Part shown: positions 44,193 through 52,277 of the stretch, in pieces
Layout of the letters: each line of letters begins with the position of its first letter
Numbering within the stretch: the stretch's first letter is position 1
NCBI GenBank assembly: GCA_910584195.1
Contig: CAJTYV010000001.1
Span: 111,307-175,306 of the forward strand
Length of the DNA: 64,000 bases
Reading direction: 5' to 3'
DNA from: an uncultured Ruminococcus sp.
GTDB lineage: Bacteria; Bacillota; Clostridia; Oscillospirales; Ruminococcaceae
Translations under genes and position numbers: made by a program
Notes under the pieces: model-generated
Told to the model about the DNA's origin: nothing
The model's database searches: none
The model's input: the letters and a program-made list of their open reading frames with translations, nothing else

Positions 44193-45458
44193 TCATGAAA
44201 CAAATTCATATAATCTTCCGGGACATGACCTGACAGCACCAATTATCTCCAGCTCTGTAAGTTCAATCATAAGCTCAGCGGCATTTATTCCCAATTTAGT
44301 GCAAATAACGTCCGCATGAAGCCTGCCTTCATTATAGAGAAGCATCGAAATATCGCGAGCCAGTCCCTCGGGAATGCTGTCAAAACTTATTTGGACGTCG
44401 GATTTATTATTATCGTCATGTCTCTGCTGAAATAACGAATCATTTCTATTATCAGTCGGATTTACCTTCTTCTGCTCTAAAAATTCATTTTCAAGCGATG
44501 CCTTCGGAGCTTCCGTATGCTGTATTGGCTTAGAGTCAATTATATATGCAAAGGCATCTGATTTTATATAGGCGTCCGCAGAAGAACCCGGTTTAAAAAA
44601 ATCCGTTATATCGTCCACGCTCATTACCGGCACGGCGCCCTCCCTCAAAAGACGGATATTTCCGCCATATGAAAAACTGAAAATATCTGCCGGCGGAAGA
44701 ACGAACAATTCCCTGCCCTGCTCGGCGGCAAGCTTTGCAGTAATGATAGAACCTGAATTTTCTGCCGCTTCGAACACTATAGCCGCTCTTCCGAGGGCTG
44801 AAAGTATTCTGTTCCTTTTTGGAAAACTGCCGCGGTGAGGACGAGTTCCCGGTGGATACTCCGAAACGAAAACGCCTCCGGAAGCAAGGATTTTATCCCT
44901 GAACTTAAAATTTTCTTTAGGGTAATCAACGTCTACTCCACATCCGAGAACACAAGCGGTTGGCAGATCAAGCTCTGCCGCTGCCATATGAGAAGTTATA
45001 TCTATCCCCACAGCAAATCCGCTTACGATAACGAAGCCTTTCGAAGCAAGTTCGGAGCATATCCGTCGGCATACTGAAATGCTGTAATCTCCGGCACGTC
45101 TTGTACCGACCGAAGTAATTGTCTTTGTTCCCGTCAGACAGCCGATATTACCCTTATAAAAAAGCACAGGCGGAGGATCGGCAATATATCTGAGCTGATT
45201 CGGGTACTCCTTTTCTGAATAAGCTGCAATACCAATACCCATTCTGCTGCATTCCGCAATAAGATCTTCGGCATTTTTCAAGCTGTAGGAATTTATATTT
45301 TTTCTTTCACCGTCAGTAAGGTTAAGAAGCCTGCTGCCGGAAAGTATCTCACAGCAAACCTCCTCTGCCGTTTCGAAGATATTCATAAGCTGCCATAGTC
45401 GGCGGCATCCGCCTCCGAACACCATACCGAGCCATATCCAGTATTTCTTCTCGTTCAT
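44193..45458 (-). CDS. dprA: DNA-processing protein DprA
   Basis: 421 residues from the ATG at 45458, eight bases after GGAG. An N-terminal helical part precedes the Rossmann-like core with SVGTRRAGDYSISVCR, VSGFAVGIDITSHMAA, CVLGCGVDVDYPKEN and PPGTRPHRGSFPKRNRILSALG. A linker and a C-terminal winged helix follow. DprA loads RecA onto incoming single strands in transformation. The dprA-topA-trmFO order is typical of Firmicutes. Confidence 0.95.
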   Translation of the reverse strand: MNEKKYWIWLGMVFGGGCRRLWQLMNIFETAEEVCCEILSGSRLLNLTDGERKNINSYSLKNAEDLIAECSRMGIGIAAYSEKEYPNQLRYIADPPPVLFYKGNIGCLTGTKTITSVGTRRAGDYSISVCRRICSELASKGFVIVSGFAVGIDITSHMAAAELDLPTACVLGCGVDVDYPKENFKFRDKILASGGVFVSEYPPGTRPHRGSFPKRNRILSALGRAAIVFEAAENSGSIITAKLAAEQGRELFVLPPADIFSFSYGGNIRLLREGAVPVMSVDDITDFFKPGSSADAYIKSDAFAYIIDSKPIQHTEAPKASLENEFLEQKKVNPTDNRNDSLFQQRHDDNNKSDVQISFDSIPEGLARDISMLLYNEGRLHADVICTKLGINAAELMIELTELEIIGAVRSCPGRLYEFVS

Positions 45459-46237
45459 TTTTTCAGCTCCCACATAAGTATTCCCGCAGCCATAGCAGCA
45501 TTAAGAGAATTTATAGATCCGTTCATGGGAATAGTCACCCGTCTGTCACAGCGCATCGCCACATCTCTCGGAAGCCCGTTTCCCTCATTGCCAATAAATA
45601 TAGCTTGAATACCGTCAAAGCGGCATTCGGTCACTTTTTCCGCATCATAGTCTATCACCGCAGCAGAGGTTTCCGCACCGCCGCTTTCAAGCAGTTCAAA
45701 CAATCTGTCCGTATTGTTTTCCACAAAAATTTTCATGCGAAATACCGAACCCATTGTAGCCCGTATTACCTTTGGACTGTAAAGATCACAGCTTCCCGAA
45801 AGAATAACTCCGTCCATACTGAGCGCATCCGCCGTACGGATTATCATTCCTACGTTTCCCGGATCCTGAAGTCCGTATAAAACGGCATATCTACCGCCGT
45901 CACGAAAAACGACTTTTTTTTCGTTTGGTATCTTACAAATTGCAAATATCCCCTGAGTAGTATCGGTAGATGAGATCTTATTTCCAAGCTCATTTGAAAT
46001 AACAAGCGTTTTTGTATTTCTCAAATCAGCCTGAAACAGAGTATTGCCAAATTTTTCACAGGCATTTTTGCTCATTATAAGGTGAGTTATACTTTCGCTC
46101 TCGCGGACAGCATCCTCAACGATACGTAACCCTTCCAACACGAATAAGCCGTATTGAAGCCTTTCTTTTTTTGAACAAGACAGCTTCTGATACAGCTTGA
46201 TAATAGGATTTTCCTTAGATGTAATAATATTTTCCAA
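45455..46237 (-). CDS. TrmH/SpoU family RNA methyltransferase
   Basis: 260 residues. It has an N-terminal substrate-binding domain (ENPIIKLYQKLSCSKKERLQ) and a C-terminal SPOUT knot with LQDPGNVGMIIRTADA, AIFIGNEGNGLPRDVA and IPMNGSINSLNAAMAAGIL. It likely 2'-O-methylates rRNA or tRNA with SAM; the exact nucleotide cannot be told. The position after rplT matches ysgA-like genes. The end overlaps dprA. Confidence 0.93.
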   Translation of the reverse strand: MENIITSKENPIIKLYQKLSCSKKERLQYGLFVLEGLRIVEDAVRESESITHLIMSKNACEKFGNTLFQADLRNTKTLVISNELGNKISSTDTTQGIFAICKIPNEKKVVFRDGGRYAVLYGLQDPGNVGMIIRTADALSMDGVILSGSCDLYSPKVIRATMGSVFRMKIFVENNTDRLFELLESGGAETSAAVIDYDAEKVTECRFDGIQAIFIGNEGNGLPRDVAMRCDRRVTIPMNGSINSLNAAMAAGILMWELKK

Positions 46238-46352
46238 TAATCAGAACCCCCGAATATTTACTTGCCGATCCGGTCAATATCAGAATCCGCTTAATAGTAT
46301 TACAACAAAACACGCTCTTTATCAAGAACGTGTTGTCGTAAGTAATCGTAAA

Positions 46353-46706
46353 TTAAAGAGCAGCCTTAGCCTTTTCAACGATAGCGGTAAATCCTGCGGC
46401 GTCATTCACAGCGATCTCCGAGAGCATCTTTCTGTTGAGAGTGATGCCTGCCTTTTTACAGCCGTTCATGAACGTAGAGTAATTCATGCCGTTTATCTTG
46501 GCAGCGGCGGAAATTCTTGCGATCCAAAGCTGTCTGAAAGTTCTCTTCTTCTGCTTTCTGCCGATGTAAGCATAATTGCCGGACTTCATAACAGCCTGTT
46601 TAGCCATCTTAAAGTGCTTGCTCTTAGCGCCCCAGTATCCCTTTGCAAGCTTCAAAGTTTTATTTCTTCTCTTACGAGTCATCATTGCACCTTTAATACG
46701 TGCCAT
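46353..46706 (-). CDS. rplT: 50S ribosomal protein L20
   Basis: 117 residues, beginning MARIKGAMMTRKRRNKTLKL with KGYWGAKSKHFK and RDLRQLWI-like QLWIARISAAAKINGMNYS. It is an early 23S rRNA assembly protein and, in other Firmicutes, the repressor of the infC-rpmI-rplT operon. It is third in that operon here. Confidence 0.98.
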   Translation of the reverse strand: MARIKGAMMTRKRRNKTLKLAKGYWGAKSKHFKMAKQAVMKSGNYAYIGRKQKKRTFRQLWIARISAAAKINGMNYSTFMNGCKKAGITLNRKMLSEIAVNDAAGFTAIVEKAKAAL

Positions 46707-46760
46707 AATCTTATACCTCCGGAATTAATATAGTTAAACGTTTCTGGACAAGGTCCCCGA

Positions 46761-46964
46761 TCACATATAGGGAACGAGCTTTTTGATCGTAGGAGCATTC
46801 GCGCTTCCTGCAACGCCTGCGTTACGTGCAATTCTCTTACGCTTTGTATCCTTCTGAGTAAGTCTGTGTCTTTTATTTGTGTGCTGGTACTTTACCTTAC
46901 CGCTTCCTGTGATCTTAAAACGCTTTTTAGCGCCGGAATGAGTTTTAACCTTAACCTTTGCCAT
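46761..46964 (-). CDS. rpmI: 50S ribosomal protein L35
   Basis: 67 residues; MAKVKVKTHSGAKKRFKITG at the start and KTKRKRIARNAG-like KRKRIARNAGV are typical. It lies 27 bases after infC with a GGAGGAAAAATAA ribosome site. Confidence 0.97.
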   Translation of the reverse strand: MAKVKVKTHSGAKKRFKITGSGKVKYQHTNKRHRLTQKDTKRKRIARNAGVAGSANAPTIKKLVPYM

Positions 46965-46991
46965 TTATTTTTCCTCCTTAATTAGAACCTG

Positions 46992-47507
46992 TCAGTTCTT
47001 TTTGGGACTTACAAACATAACCATGCTGCGTCCCTCCATTTTAGCCGGCTTGTCAACAGAACCTGCTGCGGAAACAGCCTCCTTGAAGCGGTCAAGCAGT
47101 TCCGCTCCCAATTCCGGATGAGCGATCGCTCTCTTGCGGAATCTTACGGAAACTTTAAGCTTATCGCCTCCCTGAAGGAATTTGACAGCCTGATTGACCT
47201 TGGTTTCAAAATCGTGGGTATCAATTGTGGAGAACATCCGTATCTCCTTGATAGCAACTATCTTCTGATTTTTTCTTGCTTCCTTTTCACGCTTAGCCTG
47301 CTCGAAGCAATACTTTCCGTAATCCATGATTCGGCATACGGGAGGAGTAGCCTGCGGAGCTATTTTCACAAGGTCAAGATCCTTGTCGTAGGCTAATTTC
47401 TGTGCGTCTCTGGCAGACATAGTGCCAAGCTTTTTCCCTTCGTCATCGATAACGAGCAATTCCTTATCCCGAATATCTTCGTTGATCTGCAGTTCCTGTT
47501 TGCTAAT
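46992..47507 (-). CDS. infC: Translation initiation factor IF-3, probable AUU start
   Basis: 171 residues from an ATT codon at 47507, nine bases after GGAGG. A TTG at 47513 is only three bases from that site. The protein then begins ISKQELQINEDIRDKELLVI, as in other IF-3 sequences, and has LVKIAPQATPPVCRIMDYGKY and the C-terminal domain ending MEGRSMVMFVSPKKN. IF-3 checks start-codon pairing, and rare AUU starts allow it to repress its own translation in model bacteria. The frame is open upstream to 47594, but no ribosome site supports that. It heads the infC-rpmI-rplT operon. Confidence 0.9.
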   Translation of the reverse strand: MSKQELQINEDIRDKELLVIDDEGKKLGTMSARDAQKLAYDKDLDLVKIAPQATPPVCRIMDYGKYCFEQAKREKEARKNQKIVAIKEIRMFSTIDTHDFETKVNQAVKFLQGGDKLKVSVRFRKRAIAHPELGAELLDRFKEAVSAAGSVDKPAKMEGRSMVMFVSPKKN

Positions 47508-47534
47508 GTTCAAGCACCTCCGGACATAAAATAA

Positions 47535-47560
47535 GTGAGTGCAGAAACATCCACACTCAC
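47535..47560 (-). promoter_or_regulatory. Hairpin in the infC leader
   Basis: On the minus strand GTGAGTG and CACTCAC (within GCACTCAC) form a stem 12 bases before the infC ribosome site, followed by TTATTTTAT. It may be a terminator-like attenuator or part of an L20-binding leader; the sequence alone does not decide. Confidence 0.5.
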
Positions 47561-47655
47561 ACAATACGCATATATCCATTTCGGTTACTGACATATTGAC
47601 CGTTTAAGCTTAGCCTGACGGTGAGAACGGACTTGTTCTGCTTTCTTACTGATTT

Positions 47656-47684
47656 AGTATACACCATTTTCCCGAAATTGTCAA
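47656..47684 (-). promoter_or_regulatory. Promoter of the infC operon
   Basis: On the minus strand TTGACA, a 17-base spacer and TATACT. It gives a leader of roughly 140 bases, long enough for the known type of ribosomal-protein attenuation. It probably drives much of the long downstream block. Confidence 0.8.
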
Positions 47685-47692
47685 GGGTAAAT

Positions 47693-48346
47693 TTACTTTT
47701 CGTCATTTTTCACTAATTTGTCATCAATAATGCTCTTTATTTTGTCCCATACAGCAAAACGTATTTCATATTTTTTCGGATGATACAATATGTCCAGTTC
47801 ATCATCATCAAAAAGAACTTCGGCTGATTTATCCTCATCTATTTTTTCGGCAGACGAAATTTCTTCACAGGCAGCGGGAATACAAAGCGGAGGATACATC
47901 ACACACCACCAGTTTTTCCCCTGCGCAGAGCCAATTTTTACGCGTAAAGCACGATATTCTCCCGCCGGCATGGTTATATCGCCGTAAACCCTCTCATCGA
48001 ACACAATGTCTGCCAGTTCGGCAGTTACTGGAAGTTCGCAGCCCTCCGCTCTAAGTATGCTTTCTGCGGCTTTTTCAATTTCACTCAAATTCTCAGATAC
48101 CGTTTTCTCCGCTTCTTTAAGCGAATTTGATTCGGTAAAAAGTCCCATTTCAAGAAGTCCGTCACGTACCATTAGCTTGAGCGACTGATCGTATTCGCTG
48201 TCGGATTCCGCAAGAATATGAAGTCTAAGAACGCTGTTTCTAAGCTTTTCAAGTCTCATTCCGTCCCGAATAACGGCTGCTGCGTTTGATATAAGTATAC
48301 TGAGAATAAGTCCTCCGCCCAAAATAAAATTTGTATATTTTTTCAT
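47693..48346 (-). CDS. spoIIR: Stage II sporulation protein R
   Basis: 217 residues from the ATG at 48346, preceded by GAGGTGAT; a longer frame to 48415 lacks a ribosome site. There is an N-terminal membrane or signal segment (about residues 6-25), then RNSVLRLHILAESDSEYDQ, GxYRALRVKIGSAQGKNWWC and VMYPPLCIP, the SpoIIR core. It is made in the forespore and triggers SpoIIGA to process pro-sigma-E in the mother cell. It is a single gene here. Confidence 0.92.
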   Translation of the reverse strand: MKKYTNFILGGGLILSILISNAAAVIRDGMRLEKLRNSVLRLHILAESDSEYDQSLKLMVRDGLLEMGLFTESNSLKEAEKTVSENLSEIEKAAESILRAEGCELPVTAELADIVFDERVYGDITMPAGEYRALRVKIGSAQGKNWWCVMYPPLCIPAACEEISSAEKIDEDKSAEVLFDDDELDILYHPKKYEIRFAVWDKIKSIIDDKLVKNDEK

Positions 48347-48516
48347 TAAGATCACCTCGTTCACATAATTGACCCTATACAAAAAAATATTCCGGATATC
48401 GTAATTTTTTTTCAAGCAAAATTCCGATATTTCGGCAGAGAATACAGTCCATAACGCTGTTTTTCAGTCGAAAACCGAAAAAGCGCCCCGAATTCACGGT
48501 AAACAGATCATATTTT

Positions 48517-48546
48517 TTGACTTTACTATCCTGCGAATAATTTATA
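48517..48546 (+). promoter_or_regulatory. Possible promoter of the LRR gene
   Basis: TTGACT, 18 bases, TTTATA about 95 bases before the ATG at 48640. The match is weaker than the others listed. No other signal was seen in the 48347-48639 gap. Confidence 0.4.
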
Positions 48547-48639
48547 CAATTATATAAAGAACCAAAATACCCAAACAGTTGCCAATTAATAAACGGGGAA
48601 CTATATCCCCTGTAGACCTGCAAAAGGAGATATGTTCAT

Positions 48640-49536
48640 ATGAAAAAGTCAATAATCCCTGTATTTATGTCAATTATCTTATTCAAGATTTCTCTTTGCG
48701 AGCCGCCGCATACGGCGTCCGCTGCCGAAAACAAACCCGGTTACGTATATACGATAATAGACAACGAAGCTACTGTTACAGGTTTTGAAGGCGATCCGGT
48801 CTACATTGAAATACCAGAAACGGTCGAAGGCTGCCGCGTCACGGAAATACGAGATAACGCATTCTATGAATGCGGAACGCTCAGACATATTACCATGCCG
48901 AACACTATTGAAAAAATCGGACACCATGCTTTTTATGCCTGTTTTTCACTTGAAAGCATAACTATCCCAGATTCTGTCAAAGAGCTTGGCATGGGCTGCT
49001 TCTGCGGATGCGAATCCCTTACTTCCGCTGAGCTTTCCGACAACATCGCAAGACTGCCCGAATCCTGTTTCCGCAGCTGCACAAATCTCAAAAACATAGA
49101 AATACCGCAAAATACGGCTGAAATAGGAGATTTTTGCTTCAGCGGCTGCACTTCGCTTTCCTCTGTATCGCTCAGTGACTCGGTAACGGCTTTGGGGGAC
49201 TGTTCTTTTTATATGTGCAGCAGTCTCGATTCCATTTACATACCATCGTCCGTTACGGATCTCGGCGCTTATTCGATCGGCTACACACCCACAGACAGCG
49301 GAGCTTCGCAGATAGAGGGATTTACGATATTGGGCAGAAAGAAATCATACGCCAAAACATATGCAGATGAAAACGCTATTACATTTGAAAATGCCGATGA
49401 CGCCGTACACGCTTTCGCAATACAGCGCATAAACGGTCAGAAAGTATCCATACCTTCAACATTTTTGATGATAGGCGGTCTATTCATTCTTTTGCTCACC
49501 GTTTTCTCATTAAGAAAAAAAACACATCGCAAATAA
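48640..49536 (+). CDS. Surface protein with BspA-type leucine-rich repeats
   Basis: 298 residues with AAAGGAG before the ATG. A signal peptide (about 1-29) is followed by a short strand region (YTIIDNEATVTGFEG) and five or so BspA/TpLRR-type repeats of about 23 residues (for example ITIPDSVKELGMGCFCGCES and IEIPQNTAEIGDFCFSGCTS). A hydrophobic segment (about 269-289) and a basic end (RKKTHRK) suggest a C-terminal membrane anchor; no LPXTG is present. These repeats usually mediate adhesion or substrate binding. The function is not known. Confidence 0.85.
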   Translation: MKKSIIPVFMSIILFKISLCEPPHTASAAENKPGYVYTIIDNEATVTGFEGDPVYIEIPETVEGCRVTEIRDNAFYECGTLRHITMPNTIEKIGHHAFYACFSLESITIPDSVKELGMGCFCGCESLTSAELSDNIARLPESCFRSCTNLKNIEIPQNTAEIGDFCFSGCTSLSSVSLSDSVTALGDCSFYMCSSLDSIYIPSSVTDLGAYSIGYTPTDSGASQIEGFTILGRKKSYAKTYADENAITFENADDAVHAFAIQRINGQKVSIPSTFLMIGGLFILLLTVFSLRKKTHRK

Positions 49537-49569
49537 TGACATAAATTTAAAAATTCCGCAAAAAAACTA

Positions 49570-49598
49570 TTGCAATTTACCTAAAAATGTGTTATGAT
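49570..49598 (+). promoter_or_regulatory. Promoter of the GH9 cellulase gene
   Basis: TTGCAA, 17 bases, TATGAT, ending about 94 bases before the start. The leader contains an inverted repeat. Confidence 0.65.
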
Positions 49599-49617
49599 AA
49601 ATATACCAAATGTTGAA

Positions 49618-49666
49618 TTGTCTCATTTTATTAATTAAAGATCAAGGGATGATTAAATTGAGACAA
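49618..49666 (+). repeat. Inverted repeat in the GH9 leader
   Basis: TTGTCTCA at 49618-49625 and TGAGACAA at 49659-49666 are perfect complements, with partial pairing continuing inward. The second arm ends 25 bases before the ATG. It could fold in the mRNA or bind a repressor. Confidence 0.55.
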
Positions 49667-49691
49667 ATAATTGTAAATGGAGGTATTTGGA

Positions 49692-52136
49692 ATGAACAGC
49701 TTAAAAAAGTTTATTTCGGCGGCTGTGTGTACTGTAATTGCCGCGTCCCAGCTTACAGCGTTTATCCCTGTCGGAAACGCTGCCGAAGAACTTGCGGATT
49801 CTCTGGCAAACGATTCGGGACTTGATGTAGATTTTGCCCGTGCATTGCAGTATTCAATCTATTTTTACGATGCAAATATGTGCGGTACCGAAGTAGACGA
49901 AAACAACGCCTATAAATGGAGAGGAGACTGCCATACATACGATGCACAGGTAAAGCTTACGGCAGGCATCACGGATTTTGTAGGCACTAACCTTTCACAA
50001 GAATTTATCGACAAGTACAAAGATATTCTTGACCCGGACGGCGACGACTGTGTAGATGTTGCCGGAGGTTTTCACGATGCCGGCGATCACGTGGAATTCG
50101 GAATGCCCGAAAACTATGCCGCTTCTACTCTCGGCTGGGGATATTACGAGTTCAGAGACGCTTACGAAAAAACTGGTCAGGACGATCATATAGAAACTAT
50201 TCTGCGATGTTTCAACGACTATCTCATGAAATGTACTTTCCGCGATGAAAACGGTACGGTCATCGCCCACTGCTATCAGGTTGGGGACGGCGACATTGAC
50301 CACAGCTACTGGAATTCACCGGAAGTTGATGAAATGGGCAGACCAGCATTTTTCCTGACTGCCGATAAGCCGCAGACGGATTATGTTGTTTCCGCATGCG
50401 CTTCACTTGCGATAAACTATCTTAATTTCAAGGACACTGATCCAAAATATGCCGAAAAATCCCTCGACTATGCACAGGCTCTTTGGGATTTTGCCAACGC
50501 AAATCCACTCGAATTAAGCGACAACGCAGACGGACCGAAAGGCTACTATCGCTCAGAAAAATGGGAAGACGATTACTGTTGGGCCGCTGCATGGCTTTAC
50601 CTTTGCACAGGCGATAAAGAACCGTTGGAACTCGCTGCGCCTTACTACGATTATTACGCTCCCAGCGGCTGGTGCTACTGCTGGAACGACGTATGGAGCG
50701 GAACTGCATGTCTTTGGGCAAGAATTAATCAGGAACATCCTGAGCTTGATCTTGTGAATATCGTCAGAAAGGCTCAGGGTAAAAACGAATACGTTTTTGA
50801 CAACTTCTGGGACGAAGTACAAAAATGTTTCCCTGTATGGAAGAATCTTGAAACTCCCGGAGGATATGCGTATCTCAATCAATGGGGTTCGGCAAGATAC
50901 AATACGGCAATGCAGCTTATCTGCCTTGTTTATGACAAATACACCAATAACGGCAAACCGGGCGAAGCAAGCCAATGGGCTAAAAAACAGATGGAATACA
51001 TCATGGGCGATAATCCGATGGGACGTTCTTATATAGTCGGATATAATGAAAATTCCGTTAAATATCCTCACCACAGAGCATGCTCGGGTCTTACAAAATG
51101 TGAAGATCCCGATGAGCATCGCTATGTTCTCTACGGTGCGCTTGCAGGAGGTCCGGATGGAAGCGACAACCATATTGATATAACCTCAGACTACATCTAC
51201 AATGAAGTAACTATCGACTACAATGCAGCTTTCGTAGGCGCTTGTGCGGGACTTTACGAATATTTCGGCACCGACGAAATGCAGCCTACCAAAAACTTTC
51301 CCCCCGATCCAAAATTCAGCGGCGGAGAAGGCGGCGGTAATAATTACTGGGTAAATGCCTGCGGTATAGACGACCTCAACGCGGACGGCTGCGGCGTTAC
51401 AAAGGTTTCTTTCATGGTAATGACCGATTCGACTAAAGCTTCAAAAAATATTTCTGTACGTTACTATTTCAACTCTAAAGAAATATCGGACGTAAGCAGC
51501 GTAAAGGCTTCGGAGCTTTACGATCAGGCAGCTGTAGAGGCAGCTCCTGCCGACGGCATTATCACAGGTATACACAAGTACGACAAAATGGACGATACGT
51601 ACTATGTTGAAATTAAATTTGACGATTACACTATCGCTAATTCAGGCAAAAAATATCAGTTCACCGTTGGAATGTACTACGGCGATAAATGGGATCCTTC
51701 AAACGATCCGAGCTATGACGGTCTGACTATATTTAAAGAGGACGATGCGTTCTTCGGAACAGGCAACGAAGTAAAGGCAGAGGGTATCTGTGTTTACGAT
51801 AACGGCGTTTTCGTAGGCGGTGTTGAGCCGGACGGTTCGGTTCCTGAGAAGCCGGAAGAACCTGCTACAGATCCTACACCTAACCCAACAAAGCCCTCGG
51901 ATGAACCTCTTTACTACTTAGGAGATGCAAACTGCGATGGCAAGGTAACTATCGCCGATTCCACGGCAATCCTACAGTCTCTCGGAAATCCTGATAAATA
52001 CGGTCTCTCCAAACAGGGTGCGATCAACGCAGACTGCTGTGATCCGGGCGACGGGGTTCGTCCCAGCGATGCTCTTGCGATTCAGAAAATAGATGCCAAG
52101 ATTATTGCCAAACTTCCTGAAATCACTGAAAAATAA
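49692..52136 (+). CDS. Secreted GH9 endoglucanase with CBM3-like module and dockerin
   Basis: 814 residues from the ATG at 49692, eight bases after GGAGG. Signal peptide about 1-30. The GH9 catalytic domain (about 40-525) has the nucleophile region GGFHDAGDHVEF (Asp129, Asp132), the HHRACSG region (about 460) and the acid in YNEVTIDYNAAF (Glu505). A CBM3c-like module follows (about 550-705, YYVEIKFDDY...WDPSNDPSYDG). A Pro/Thr linker and a C-terminal dockerin end it (GDANCDGKVTIADSTAILQ, NADCCDPGDGVRPSDALAIQ). It cleaves cellulose, probably processively, and would attach to a cohesin scaffold. Confidence 0.95.
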   Translation: MNSLKKFISAAVCTVIAASQLTAFIPVGNAAEELADSLANDSGLDVDFARALQYSIYFYDANMCGTEVDENNAYKWRGDCHTYDAQVKLTAGITDFVGTNLSQEFIDKYKDILDPDGDDCVDVAGGFHDAGDHVEFGMPENYAASTLGWGYYEFRDAYEKTGQDDHIETILRCFNDYLMKCTFRDENGTVIAHCYQVGDGDIDHSYWNSPEVDEMGRPAFFLTADKPQTDYVVSACASLAINYLNFKDTDPKYAEKSLDYAQALWDFANANPLELSDNADGPKGYYRSEKWEDDYCWAAAWLYLCTGDKEPLELAAPYYDYYAPSGWCYCWNDVWSGTACLWARINQEHPELDLVNIVRKAQGKNEYVFDNFWDEVQKCFPVWKNLETPGGYAYLNQWGSARYNTAMQLICLVYDKYTNNGKPGEASQWAKKQMEYIMGDNPMGRSYIVGYNENSVKYPHHRACSGLTKCEDPDEHRYVLYGALAGGPDGSDNHIDITSDYIYNEVTIDYNAAFVGACAGLYEYFGTDEMQPTKNFPPDPKFSGGEGGGNNYWVNACGIDDLNADGCGVTKVSFMVMTDSTKASKNISVRYYFNSKEISDVSSVKASELYDQAAVEAAPADGIITGIHKYDKMDDTYYVEIKFDDYTIANSGKKYQFTVGMYYGDKWDPSNDPSYDGLTIFKEDDAFFGTGNEVKAEGICVYDNGVFVGGVEPDGSVPEKPEEPATDPTPNPTKPSDEPLYYLGDANCDGKVTIADSTAILQSLGNPDKYGLSKQGAINADCCDPGDGVRPSDALAIQKIDAKIIAKLPEITEK

Positions 52137-52141
52137 CAATA

Positions 52142-52177
52142 AAACGGCGAACCCTAAAAATGCGGTTCGCCGTTTTT
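52142..52177 (+). terminator. Terminator after the cellulase gene
   Basis: AAACGGCGAACC pairs with GGTTCGCCGTTT around a nine-base loop and is followed by TTATG. It lies six bases after the stop codon. Confidence 0.88.
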
Positions 52178-52277
52178 ATGCTATGAACACATGTTCTAAA
52201 ATTATTGTCTGTAATCATTAATCAAACGCATAATTACATAACGGAGCAATACGGTAATTAACCGTTGTCTCCCTATA

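Noticed and set aside
50553..51173. Minus-strand open frame opposite the GH9 gene
   Set aside because: Antisense shadow of a clear GH9 domain.
52185..52196. GAACACATGTTC, a match to the Gram-positive LexA box GAAC-N4-GTTC
   Set aside because: It lies between two convergent genes after a terminator, with no start nearby, so it is probably a chance match.
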